Position numbers and translations under genes: made by a program
Assembly (NCBI RefSeq): GCF_035918235.1
Contig: NZ_CP109485.1
Coordinates: 434,001 to 498,000 of the forward strand
Length of the DNA stretch: 64,000 bases
DNA from: Streptomyces sp. NBC_01445
GTDB lineage: Bacteria; Actinomycetota; Actinomycetes; Streptomycetales; Streptomycetaceae
Direction of reading: 5' to 3'
Part shown: positions 16,661 to 25,138 of the stretch, one piece after another
How positions within the stretch are numbered: position 1 is the first letter of the stretch
How the letters are laid out: every line of letters starts with the position of its first letter
Notes under the pieces: model-generated
What the model was told of the DNA's origin: nothing
What the model saw: the letters and a program-made list of their open reading frames with translations, nothing else
Databases searched by the model: none

Positions 16661-16944
16661 CGTGCTTGACCTCGGCTCCTATCTCGTACCTAGAGCTCCG
16701 TGCCGGCCGGCGACGGCACCGAGAGGCAACAAGGGAGACAAGAAGGGGGCTGTGGTCAGGTCACGAGGGCACGGCGGTGTGCGCTTCGCGGACGATGCGA
16801 CCAGCAGTTTGGTCGGGGGCGGGGGCCGCGATGTCGAACCACCGGCCGAATCGCCGAAATGGAATGGCGCGCGACCCCTGCTCCCCTTCCCCGTCCGCTG
16901 TGCCCACCGAGGTCAGAGCCTCACCCCGCGCACCGCGCGCTCGT
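16661..16944. other. convergent intergenic stretch
   Basis: A weak inverted repeat (GTGCCG, eight bases, CGGCAC) near 16700-16719 may help termination. A minus-strand reading RRFGRWFDIAAPAPDQTAGRIVRE looks protein-like but has no start or known family. Confidence 0.3.
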
Positions 16945-19332
16945 TCACCGCCCGACGGTCAGCCGGTACGTCCGGGAAGCGTCCGCGAGGCCCGCCGTGC
17001 TGCGTGCCGTGATCGTGAAGCGGTCTGTGCCCGGGGCGGTGGGCGTGCCCGTGATGCCTCCGGTGTCCTGGTTGAGGTGCAGGCCGTCGGGCAGGGCGCC
17101 CGCAGATATCTCGTAGCGGACCGTCGCAGGGGTGTTGGTGGTGACGCGAGCCCCGTAGAGACGGTTGTGCTTTGCGGTGGGCAGGGCGTCGGCGGACAGG
17201 GCGGGGGTGGGGGTGAGGACGCTTTCGGGCGTGCCGATCGGGGTGCCGTCCGCATCGGTCTGCTGGAGGGACCACTCCTTGCCGGGTGTGACGAGGTCGA
17301 GGTGCCAGTTCGTCGTCAGGTCCCGCAGCCGGGCCCGCTGTGCGTCGGTGAACGCGCCGAGGTTGCGGGCCGCTTCCCACTGCTTGATGGCGTCGAGGAT
17401 GCGCAGGGCCTGGTCGCCGCCCGCGCCCAGGTCGGCGATGCTGCCCTGGAAGCCGACGCCTGCGTTCAGGCCCGCGGCGCGCGCCAGCTTGCCCTCGATG
17501 CTGACGAGCGTCTCGGACGACTTGAGGCTGATCCAGCCCAGCATCCCGGGAAGGAAGTTGGCGCGGTAGAAGTCGTTGTTGACGAGGACCTGGTTCCAGG
17601 AGGTGACGCCTACCTCGCCCCAGCTGGCCCGGGTCAGCGCGTCCCAGGTGTTGGACGACATCCGGCTGGTCTCGGTGATGAATCCGTCCTTGCGCTGGTT
17701 CTTCCTGTAGGTGCCGTTGATGAGGCGCGCCATACCGTAGGTGCCCCAGCCCGACTCTCCCGCCGACTCCACGCCGTCGTAGGAGTTGGCGCGGATGCCC
17801 GTGGTGTTCCAGGCGGTGGCGAGGCGGTCGGCGATCTCGTCGATGATGCCGATGCCGCCGATGGGGCTGTTGTAGCTGTTGAGCAGGACGCGCGCGGCGG
17901 TGGCGCCGTCGGCGTGGGCGACGGCGGTCGAGCCCCACTGGGCGCGCTTGATGCCCGTCAGCTCCCACGCGTCACCGGCCTGGGTGGCGGACGTGTACTG
18001 CACGAACTCGTCGCCGATGCGCAGCATTTGGCCGTACGGGCCGCTGCCGAGGAGCGCGCCGGCGTCGAGGGTGAGGGTGGTGTCCGTCGCGGTGAGCGGG
18101 CGGGTGAGCCGGGCGCGGCCGCCGAGCGCGAGGCGTGGGTCGGCGGGGGCGTTGACGTAGGCGTCGTTGGTGGAGATGAAGTCGGAGATGGTGTGCACGC
18201 CCAGGTGGACGCCGTCGGCCTCGGCGGCGCGCACGGCGGCCGCGGCGCCGCTGTCGTCGCCGCCGAGCGAGGAGTCGAACTGGTAGTGGCCGGTGGTCTG
18301 CCAGGGGCCGACGGCGTTGGGCAGGGAGTAGACGCAGCCGACGCCCGCGGCCTGCGCGAGACGGGCCGCGTCCGGGACGTTCGCGCTCTTGAGGTCGTGG
18401 AACACGAGGAAGGACTCGCTGCTGGCCTGGGCCGTCTTCTGCCACTGGCCGTTCTGCGTGGGGTACGGCAGTCCTTCGCCGGCGGCGACGGCCGACAGCA
18501 CGGTCGGGGTGAGGTCGGGTGCGGCGCCGAACAGGGCGATGCGCGAGCCGGTCACGCGCCCCTGGCCGCCGGGCAGCGGGCCGACGGGGATGCGGTATCC
18601 GGCGCGGGTCCCGCGCGGGCGCTCCTTGGTGTAATCGAAGGTGAACGCGCGCAGCACGGAGCCCCATGGGGTGCGCCCGGCCACGCTCCACTCCTCGTGC
18701 GGGGCGACCTGGAGGTCGGAGGGGTTGTCGGCGACCTCGCTCTCCCAGCCGAGGTCCTGGTACTCCTGCGGCCAGGCGCCCTCGGTGCGGTCGGTGAGCG
18801 GACGCAGCCCGAGCGCGAACGTGTCGTCGCGTACGACGCCGACGCACTCGCCGACCGTCTGCGTCACGTTCGTCGCGAACGGGCCCCACAGCAGCGTCTG
18901 TACGTCCGCACCGCGGGGGCCCTGGACCCGTACGGCTTCGAGCGTGGTGTAGGTGCTCTTCGCCCGCACCTCCACGTCGACGGTCACTCCCGCGGTGTCG
19001 TGGGTGAACCGAAGCAGTGAGTGGCTGACGCGGGCGACGCGGGTCGGCCGAACCTGCTTCCCGTCGACGACGAGGCTGACGAGCGAGGCCGATCTCCCGT
19101 CGGCGGCGTACTCGTGGCCGGTGCGGGTGTCGAGCAGGGACACGACGGTGCCTGCCGCGTCGAGGCCGACAGCGAGGTGTCCTGCGGTGAGGGTGAGCGT
19201 GCCCTTGGTGTGCTGCGGCACGGCCTCAGCGGACTGTCCGGCGGCGCCGGCGGGTGCGGTCGTGGTGACGCCGATACCCAGCGCCAGTGCGCCGACGCCG
19301 AGGATCGATCTGCGGGACGGGTACGTGCTCAT
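16945..19332 (-). CDS. secreted putative glycoside hydrolase of unassigned family
   Basis: 795 residues. The N-terminus has a Tat-like signal (SRRSILGVGALALGIGVTTTAPAGAAG). A beta-sandwich-like part follows to about 290 (GTLTLTAGHLAVGLDAAGTVVSLLD). A central region of about 300-640 looks like a TIM barrel (FHDLKSANVPDAARLAQAAGVGCVYS, LGVHTISDFIS, IRANSYDGVESAGESGWG). The C-terminal 90 residues look like a putative-Ig repeat (LPDGLHLNQDTGGITGTPTAPGT). Acidic residues in HTISDF and SYDGVES are candidate catalytic groups. I cannot place it in a named GH family. It directly follows the Gfo/Idh gene of a sugar-uptake operon, which argues for extracellular release of that operon's substrate. Confidence 0.65.
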   Translation of the reverse strand: MSTYPSRRSILGVGALALGIGVTTTAPAGAAGQSAEAVPQHTKGTLTLTAGHLAVGLDAAGTVVSLLDTRTGHEYAADGRSASLVSLVVDGKQVRPTRVARVSHSLLRFTHDTAGVTVDVEVRAKSTYTTLEAVRVQGPRGADVQTLLWGPFATNVTQTVGECVGVVRDDTFALGLRPLTDRTEGAWPQEYQDLGWESEVADNPSDLQVAPHEEWSVAGRTPWGSVLRAFTFDYTKERPRGTRAGYRIPVGPLPGGQGRVTGSRIALFGAAPDLTPTVLSAVAAGEGLPYPTQNGQWQKTAQASSESFLVFHDLKSANVPDAARLAQAAGVGCVYSLPNAVGPWQTTGHYQFDSSLGGDDSGAAAAVRAAEADGVHLGVHTISDFISTNDAYVNAPADPRLALGGRARLTRPLTATDTTLTLDAGALLGSGPYGQMLRIGDEFVQYTSATQAGDAWELTGIKRAQWGSTAVAHADGATAARVLLNSYNSPIGGIGIIDEIADRLATAWNTTGIRANSYDGVESAGESGWGTYGMARLINGTYRKNQRKDGFITETSRMSSNTWDALTRASWGEVGVTSWNQVLVNNDFYRANFLPGMLGWISLKSSETLVSIEGKLARAAGLNAGVGFQGSIADLGAGGDQALRILDAIKQWEAARNLGAFTDAQRARLRDLTTNWHLDLVTPGKEWSLQQTDADGTPIGTPESVLTPTPALSADALPTAKHNRLYGARVTTNTPATVRYEISAGALPDGLHLNQDTGGITGTPTAPGTDRFTITARSTAGLADASRTYRLTVGR

Positions 19333-19378
19333 GGCTCTCTCCTTCTTCCACGGTGGTCACAGGTCGGGGTGGCACGGG

Positions 19379-20704
19379 CTACAGGTGCACGACCTGTCCC
19401 GTGCGCCGCGCGTGTTCCGCGGCGAAGACGATGCGGTGGGTGTCGCGGCTCTCCTGGGCCCCGGTCAGGAGCAGTTCGGGGCGCCCTTCGTGCAGGGCCC
19501 GCAGGAACGCGGACATCAGCCCTTCGTCGCCGCCGCCGTGGCCCTCGGCGGCCGATGAGGCGCCGTTGTCCGTGTCGACTACGGTGCGTTCGTCGGTGGC
19601 GAAGTCGTAGATCTCGATGGTCCGGCCGTCACCGGTGAGCTGGCCGCGCGTACCGAAGATCTTGGTGTGGCGGTTCTCCTGCGGGGTGAACGCGGTCAGC
19701 GTGAACGCGGCGGTGATCCCGCCCTCGTACTCCAGGTTCACCACCTGGTGGTCGACGACGTCGTTGTCGCTGCGGTACACGCAGCGTCCGTACGGTCCGG
19801 TGCGCAGGGCCTGGTCGACCGCTTCCTCGGTCAGTTCCTCGGCGGCGATCCGGGTGAAGTACTGCTTGACGCCGCCCTCGCGCAGCCCCACCTGGTACAG
19901 CCTCTGTGCCGCATAGGGGCAACTGCGCTGTGCCAGTGGGCAGTCGAGGCAGCGCTCGGTCGAGCCGGCGGGCGCGTTCTCCGGCCGGAAGTGGCGCAGC
20001 GAACCGAATGAGGAGACGGCGCGCACAGGCCGTCCGACGATGTGGCTGAGCCAGTCGATGTCGTGGCAGGACTTGGACAGCAGCGCGAACGTCGACTCAT
20101 CCGTGCGGCGCCAGTTGCCGCGGACGAAGGAGTGGGCGTAGTGCCAGTAGCCGATGGGTTCCAGGTGCTGGACGGAGACGATGTCGCCGATGCGTCCCGC
20201 GTCCAGGAACTCCTTGAGGCGGCGCGTGTACGGCGCGTACCGCATCACGTGGCAGACGGTCAGCGAGACCCCGCCCTGTTGCGCTGCGGCGGCGATCGCG
20301 TCGACGTCCTCGGCGCTGAGCGCCATCGGCTTCTCGAGCAGCAGGTCGTAGCCGAGCGCCGCGAACGCCTGGGCGGCTTCAAGGTGTTGGGCGTCCTGTA
20401 CGGCGACGACTACGGCGTCGGCGAGCCGTGGCCGGGCGGCCAGTTCGCGCCAGTCGGCGAACCGGGCGTCGTCCGGGACGCCGTGACGCAGGGCCAGTGC
20501 GGTACGGCGCGCGGTTCGCGGTTCCGCGATCGCCGTGATGCGCACGGGTGTCTCCGCGCGCTCGGCGAGCTCCAGATATCCGGCGCCGCGTGCCCCGGCC
20601 CCGGCGACGGCGAGGGTCAGCGGGCGGTCGAGGGTGCGGCCGTGATGGGCGTGCAGATTGACGAACGGGGTGGTGTGGGTGCGCAGTTGGGTCACGTAGG
20701 TCAT
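19379..20704 (-). CDS. Gfo/Idh/MocA family oxidoreductase
   Basis: 441 residues. An N-terminal Rossmann domain (VAGAGARGAGYLELAE) is followed by the family signature LLEKPMALS near residue 125 and the C-terminal alpha/beta domain. HDIDWLSHIVGRPV carries the His/Asp of the active site. A distinctive insertion, CLDCPLAQRSCPYAA (C-x2-C-x6-C), could bind a metal. Such enzymes oxidise or reduce sugar hydroxyls with NAD(P), in some families as the first step of oxidative glycoside cleavage. The ATG at 20704 overlaps the stop of the upstream permease (ATGA), so it is co-translated with the transporter. A 46-base gap separates it from the secreted putative glycosidase. Confidence 0.88.
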   Translation of the reverse strand: MTYVTQLRTHTTPFVNLHAHHGRTLDRPLTLAVAGAGARGAGYLELAERAETPVRITAIAEPRTARRTALALRHGVPDDARFADWRELAARPRLADAVVVAVQDAQHLEAAQAFAALGYDLLLEKPMALSAEDVDAIAAAAQQGGVSLTVCHVMRYAPYTRRLKEFLDAGRIGDIVSVQHLEPIGYWHYAHSFVRGNWRRTDESTFALLSKSCHDIDWLSHIVGRPVRAVSSFGSLRHFRPENAPAGSTERCLDCPLAQRSCPYAAQRLYQVGLREGGVKQYFTRIAAEELTEEAVDQALRTGPYGRCVYRSDNDVVDHQVVNLEYEGGITAAFTLTAFTPQENRHTKIFGTRGQLTGDGRTIEIYDFATDERTVVDTDNGASSAAEGHGGGDEGLMSAFLRALHEGRPELLLTGAQESRDTHRIVFAAEHARRTGQVVHL

Positions 20705-21546
20705 CCCTTGACGGCTCCTCCGGTGAGGCCCTTGACGAAGTGCCTCTGGAGAGCGAGGTAGAAGATCAGGACGGGCAGCGCGGCAAGGAACATCAGGCCG
20801 AAGACCTGGCCGTAGTCGGCCTGGTGCTCGCCGATGGCGCGGTAGACGCCGACGGTGACGGTGGTGCCGCCGGCCGGGCCGAGGATGATCAGCGGGTTGA
20901 GGAAGTCGTTCCAGATCCACACGCCGAGGAAGATCAGCACGCTGGCGGTGGCCGGCCGCAGCAGCGGGAAGACGACCTGCCAGAACGTGCGCCACCGGCC
21001 GGCGCCGTCGAGCTGCGCGGACTCCTCCAGTTCGAGCGGTACGGTGCGGATGAAGCCGGAGAAGACGAAGACGCCGAAGGGCACGTAGTAGCCGACGTTG
21101 AACGCGACGATCCCCTGAAGGGTCGTCATCATCCCGGTCAGGCGGAGTACTTCGGTGACCGGGACGAGGATCACCTGCGGCGGGATCATCAGGCCCGCGA
21201 GCAGCACGAGCAGGGTCAGGCGCGCGAGGCGGCTGCGTGAGCGGCAGAGGTAGTGGCCGAGCAGCGCGGACACGACGGTGAGGACGACGATCGAGAAGAG
21301 AGTGATCGTCACGGAGTTGATCAGGCCGTTCCAGAACAGCCGGTCGGGCCGGTCCAGGGCGGCACGGAGGTTGTCGAGGGTGGGAGGCCATGGCAGGGAC
21401 GCCGGATGCCCGGCGATGTCCTTGCCCGGTTTGAAGACATTGGTGAGGACCAGATAGAGGGGCAGGAAGAACGCGGCGGTGACGACGAGGGCGGCCACGG
21501 GTCGGACCCACGGTGCCTTTGTTGTACGGGAGTTGACTGCGGGCAT
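20701..21546 (-). CDS. sugar ABC transporter permease, MalG/CUT1 type
   Basis: 281 residues with six predicted membrane spans. The cytoplasmic EAA loop is ELEESAQLDGAGRWRTFWQVVFPLLRP. The start at 21546 overlaps the stop of the partner permease (ATGA), and its own stop overlaps the Gfo/Idh start. With the other permease and the lipoprotein it forms an importer of the carbohydrate uptake 1 class. No ATP-binding subunit is encoded nearby, as is usual in Streptomyces, where a shared MsiK-type ATPase serves many such systems. Confidence 0.9.
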   Translation of the reverse strand: MPAVNSRTTKAPWVRPVAALVVTAAFFLPLYLVLTNVFKPGKDIAGHPASLPWPPTLDNLRAALDRPDRLFWNGLINSVTITLFSIVVLTVVSALLGHYLCRSRSRLARLTLLVLLAGLMIPPQVILVPVTEVLRLTGMMTTLQGIVAFNVGYYVPFGVFVFSGFIRTVPLELEESAQLDGAGRWRTFWQVVFPLLRPATASVLIFLGVWIWNDFLNPLIILGPAGGTTVTVGVYRAIGEHQADYGQVFGLMFLAALPVLIFYLALQRHFVKGLTGGAVKG

Positions 21547-22499
21547 CACAAGTCGACCTCTCGGCGCTGCAGGAATCGCAGGGCGACACTGGAGACGGCG
21601 GCGACGATCACCAGCATCAGCAGGGCCATGGCGGACGCCTCGCCCGTGCGGTTGGCGGTGAACCCGGTCCGGACCACGCTGAAGGCGAGCGTGGCGGTGG
21701 TGCCGGTGCCCGGCCCGCCGGCGGTGAGGACCTGGATGTGGTCGTACGCCTTGAAGCCGGTGATCAGCAGCATGACGGTGTTGATGGTCAGCGCGGGCGC
21801 CAGCATCGGCCACGTGACCTTGCGGAACCGCAGCCACGGCCCCGCGCCGTCGAGCTGCGCCGCCTCGCGCAGTTCGGCGGGCACGCCCTGCAGTCCGGCC
21901 AGATAGACGACGGCGCAGAAGCCGAGCATCTGCCAGCTGATGATGAACCCGACGGAGTACAGGGCGAGATCGGGGTCGGACAGCCAGCCCGGCGGCGAGG
22001 AGACCCCCGCCGAGCGCAGCAGGGTGTTGACGAGCCCGTCGTCGGTGAGCATCGCCTGCCACACAACGGAGACGACCACCGACGACAGGACGACCGGGAC
22101 GAAGAACACACCGCGCAGCGCGTGGTAGAGGCGGCCGCGCCGGTCGAGCAGGACGGCGACCGCGAGGCCCGCGACATTGGGCACGATCACGATGACCAGC
22201 GAGAGGATCGTCGTGACCTTGAGAGCCGTCAGAAAGGTCTCGTCGGTGAGGAGTTCGGTGTAGTTGTCGAGGCCGACGAAGCGGGTGTGCGGGGCGAACT
22301 GGTTGGCGTTGGTGAAGCTGTAGCCCACGCTGAGCGCGATCGGGGCGACCACGAAGCAGGCGTAGAAGAGCAGCCCCGGAGCGCCGAAGCCGAGGAAGTG
22401 CCGCACCGCGGGCCACGGACTGCGGCGCGCGGGCGAGGCGGCGCGGTCCGCGCGGCGGGACCCCACCGCGGTGGCACGGTCGTCGGTGAGCGTGCTCAT
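21546..22499 (-). CDS. sugar ABC transporter permease, MalF/CUT1 type
   Basis: 317 residues with a hydrophilic N-terminus and six spans. The EAA loop is ELREAAQLDGAGPWLRFRKVTWPMLAP. The extracytoplasmic loop QFAPHTRFVGLDNYTELL is typical of MalF-like subunits. ATG 22499 overlaps the stop of the binding-protein gene (ATGA), so the operon is tightly coupled. Heterodimer with the permease at 20701-21546. Confidence 0.9.
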   Translation of the reverse strand: MSTLTDDRATAVGSRRADRAASPARRSPWPAVRHFLGFGAPGLLFYACFVVAPIALSVGYSFTNANQFAPHTRFVGLDNYTELLTDETFLTALKVTTILSLVIVIVPNVAGLAVAVLLDRRGRLYHALRGVFFVPVVLSSVVVSVVWQAMLTDDGLVNTLLRSAGVSSPPGWLSDPDLALYSVGFIISWQMLGFCAVVYLAGLQGVPAELREAAQLDGAGPWLRFRKVTWPMLAPALTINTVMLLITGFKAYDHIQVLTAGGPGTGTTATLAFSVVRTGFTANRTGEASAMALLMLVIVAAVSSVALRFLQRREVDL

Positions 22500-23791
22500 T
22501 CGGTGTCGGCCTTCGCCCACGCCTCGTCCAGGGCCTTGGTGACCTGGTCGGCATTCTTGCGGCCCGCGATGATGTCCTGCGCGAAGGCGTACGACTGGTC
22601 GACGGTGCCGGGCAGCATCGCGTCGTCGCCCGTCTCCACGAGGAAGGCGTTGACGACGCCGTCCGCCGCGACCGCGCTGTCGTAGACCTCGGCCGTGGCC
22701 CGGTAGACGGGGCCCATGCCCCGCGGCGGCGTATAGCCCTTCTCAGCGATGATGGCGCCGTCGGACTTCACCACCGCGTCGAGGTTCTGGCGGTCCTCGT
22801 TGAAGGCGAGCGCGAACTTCTTGGCCAGGTCGACGTGCGCGGACTTCGCACTGACCGACATGCCGCCGCCGGTGTAGGAGGGGAGCACGGTCGAACCGTC
22901 CTCGGTCGGGAACGGGAAGACACCGATGTCGTCCTTGACCGGGCTCTTGTCGGCGGCGGTGGCGAACCAGCCGCCCATCGGGTACATCGCACCCTTGCCG
23001 GCCAGGAACGCCTTCTCGGTCGCCGCGTAGTCGCGGGAGAGGCCGGACTTGTCGACGTACTCCTTGTCGACCAGACCGACGAACTTCCCAGTGGCGTTCT
23101 TGAACAGCGGATCGGTGAACTTGACCTTGCCCGCCCGGCGTTGGGCCAGCCAGTCCGGTCTCTTCCCGTACACGTCGGTGCCGACGAGCGCGGTCCACAG
23201 GTACGAGGCCGCGAAGGAGTCCTTGCCGCCCCCGCCCACGACGAACGGATCGACGCCCGCCTTCTTCAGCGTGGCGGAGTCCTCCAGCAGCTCCCGGTAC
23301 GTCTTCGGAGGCGCATCGATACCGGCTGTGCGGAATATGGACTTGCGGTAGTAGACGAGCGGCGTCGGCTGGGTGTTGTACGGGAGCTGGTAGATCTTGC
23401 CGCCGATGGGGTTGGAGCGCGGGAAGGTGAACGACTTCAACTCCGCGTCGGTGAACGGCGCGAGCTGCCCCGACTCGGCGAACCCCGACGGCGACACCGC
23501 GATCATCACGTCCGGGAACTGACCCGAGCCAAGCAGCTGCTTGGCGTACCCGGTGCGGTCGGCGCTGGGCGCGACGAGCTTCTTGATCCGCACCCCCGGC
23601 ACCTTCTTCTCCGCGCGGGCGATGGCCGCGTCCCAGTACTTCGCGTCCAGGTTCGGCGTCTCGAAGGTCAGAAAGGTCAAGGTGGCCTTGCCGTCCCCGT
23701 CGTCGGCGGACGTCGTGCCGGCCGGGCTGCACGCACCGGCGACAAGGCCAAGAAGCAGCAGGGGCATGGTGGTTCGGGCGATACGGTGCAC
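22496..23791 (-). CDS. sugar ABC transporter substrate-binding lipoprotein
   Basis: 431 residues. A short signal peptide ends in the lipobox LVAGAC, which gives a lipid-anchored Cys near residue 21. The mature part is an extracellular solute-binding protein of family 1 (TFLTFETPNLDAKYWDAAIARAEKKVPGV; GGWFATAADKSPVKDDIGVFPFP; YTGGGMSVSAKSAH). It is the first gene of a minus-strand operon with two permeases, a Gfo/Idh dehydrogenase and the secreted putative glycosidase, and is divergent from the ROK regulator. An AT-rich inverted repeat lies in the shared promoter region. The ligand is unknown. Confidence 0.9.
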   Translation of the reverse strand: MHRIARTTMPLLLLGLVAGACSPAGTTSADDGDGKATLTFLTFETPNLDAKYWDAAIARAEKKVPGVRIKKLVAPSADRTGYAKQLLGSGQFPDVMIAVSPSGFAESGQLAPFTDAELKSFTFPRSNPIGGKIYQLPYNTQPTPLVYYRKSIFRTAGIDAPPKTYRELLEDSATLKKAGVDPFVVGGGGKDSFAASYLWTALVGTDVYGKRPDWLAQRRAGKVKFTDPLFKNATGKFVGLVDKEYVDKSGLSRDYAATEKAFLAGKGAMYPMGGWFATAADKSPVKDDIGVFPFPTEDGSTVLPSYTGGGMSVSAKSAHVDLAKKFALAFNEDRQNLDAVVKSDGAIIAEKGYTPPRGMGPVYRATAEVYDSAVAADGVVNAFLVETGDDAMLPGTVDQSYAFAQDIIAGRKNADQVTKALDEAWAKADTE

Positions 23792-23859
23792 GGATCACGC
23801 TCGTTTCAGGCGGAGGTCGATGGCCGCGGCGGACGGGAACGCGCTGCCGCCCGTGCGGT

Positions 23860-23886
23860 TTTATTTCTGCTACCTTCTGAAATAAA
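23860..23886. promoter_or_regulatory. probable ROK operator in the divergent promoter region
   Basis: TTTATTTC, 11 bases, GAAATAAA: a perfect 8-base inverted repeat, strikingly AT-rich for this genome. It lies 69 bases upstream of the binding-protein start and before the ROK gene. It is the natural candidate for ROK binding, controlling the transporter operon and probably the ROK gene. Confidence 0.6.
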
Positions 23887-23994
23887 GCGGCTCGATAGTC
23901 CACCCGGGCCGCCACCACGTCAAGGGGGTCGATTCACATCGCTGCCACATCGGGGGCCGATTCCTCACTGCTGCGCCGGTTCAACCAGGCCGCA

Positions 23995-25065
23995 GTGCTG
24001 CGTGCCCTGCACGCCGCCGCGGACACCGGGCTGACCCTCACCGAGCTGGTCAAGGCCACCGAAGTCGCCCGCGCCACCGTCGAGAACGCGCTTGCCGGTC
24101 TCGTCGAGCAGGGCCTGGCCGCGGAAGTCAACCCCGACCCCGACGCGCCCCGACGCCTGGGCCGCCCCGCCAAGCGCTACCGCTTCCGCGCCGAGTCCGG
24201 CTGCGTCCTCGGCCTCGACATAGGCGTCCACAAGGCGCTCGCGATCGTCTGCGACCTGGCCGGCACCGTGCTCGGGGTGCGCCGCACCGCCATGGGGCCC
24301 GAGCTGACCCCGGACCAACGCATCGCCACGGCACGGGCGTTGGGCCACCGGGCGCTGCGCGGCGCCGGGCAGCAGACCGACGCCGTACGGGCCGTGGGCG
24401 TCGGCACCACCGGGATCGTCGACACCGACCACACCGTCACGATCAGTGCCGTGCTGCCCGAGTGGCAGGGCACGAATCTCGCGTCCGCGTTCGAGACGAC
24501 CTTCGGCGCGCCCGTCGTCGCCGGAAACGACTCCAAGCTGGCCGCGCTCGGCGAGCGCTGGCGCGGCGGCGCCACCGACGCCCGCGACGTCGTCTACATC
24601 CATGTGGGGCGCCGCATCTCGGCCGGCATCCTGCTCGACGGCACCGTCCTGCACGGCCGGCACGGCGCGGCCGGAGAGATCGGCGTCCTGCCCGGCTCCG
24701 GCTGGCACAACGCACACCGGCGGCTCCTGGACCGATGGGGCACGCCCGAGCGGCTCTTCGACGCGGCCCGCTGCGACGACCCCGCAGCGATCAAGGCCCT
24801 CGACGACTTCGCCGCCGACCTCGTCCAGGGCGTCGCCGCCGTGGTCCTCACCGTCGACCCGGAGGCGGTCGTCATCGGCGGCGGCCTCTCCCGTGCCGGC
24901 GAACTCCTCCTCGCTCCCCTGCGCGGCCGCCTCGCCGAGCTCTGCCTCTTCCCCGTGACCGTGGTCGCCTCCCAACTCAGCGACCAGGCAGTGGCCCACG
25001 GAGCGCTCCGGCTCGCCCTCGACGGAGTGGAGAACCGTCTGTTCAGCATCGAGCAGTCAACTTGA
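23995..25065 (+). CDS. ROK family transcriptional regulator
   Basis: A winged helix (SLLRRFNQAAVLRALHAA, ARATVENALAGLVEQGLAAE) is followed by a ROK sugar-kinase-like domain. GLDIGVHKALAIVCDLAG is the phosphate-1 region, GVGTTGIVDTD follows, and VIGGGLSRAGELLL is near the end. The usual Cys-rich zinc motif of ROK proteins is absent or degenerate here (GEIGVLPGSGWHNAH). GTG 23995 would cut into the first DNA-binding helix. The frame is open further upstream, where ATT 23932 or ATC 23938 follows AAGGGGG, so the true start is probably a rare codon there. The last residues abut an IS605 end. Confidence 0.83.
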   Translation: MLRALHAAADTGLTLTELVKATEVARATVENALAGLVEQGLAAEVNPDPDAPRRLGRPAKRYRFRAESGCVLGLDIGVHKALAIVCDLAGTVLGVRRTAMGPELTPDQRIATARALGHRALRGAGQQTDAVRAVGVGTTGIVDTDHTVTISAVLPEWQGTNLASAFETTFGAPVVAGNDSKLAALGERWRGGATDARDVVYIHVGRRISAGILLDGTVLHGRHGAAGEIGVLPGSGWHNAHRRLLDRWGTPERLFDAARCDDPAAIKALDDFAADLVQGVAAVVLTVDPEAVVIGGGLSRAGELLLAPLRGRLAELCLFPVTVVASQLSDQAVAHGALRLALDGVENRLFSIEQST

Positions 25066-25085
25066 CCCGGCCCTGAAGGGCCGGG
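25066..25085. repeat. tnpB-side end hairpin of the IS605-type element
   Basis: CCCGGCCCT-GA-AGGGCCGGG: a perfect 9-base-pair stem, 53 bases beyond the tnpB stop codon. In this family the end downstream of tnpB also encodes the 3' part of the guide (omega/re) RNA, so this hairpin may be both transposon end and RNA scaffold. Confidence 0.6.
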
Positions 25086-25138
25086 CTTGGAGGTAGCGCC
25101 CAACTGGCTGCTGGGTGGGCTCCTCCGTCCAGACACCC

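Noticed and set aside
16666..19020. 784-residue plus-strand frame
   Set aside because: Antisense shadow of the secreted putative glycosidase. Its Gly/Val/Ala/Arg-rich composition is that of a reverse-frame reading.
24462..25076. 204-residue frame over the ROK gene
   Set aside because: Mostly Arg and Pro, out of frame with a gene that has clear ROK motifs.
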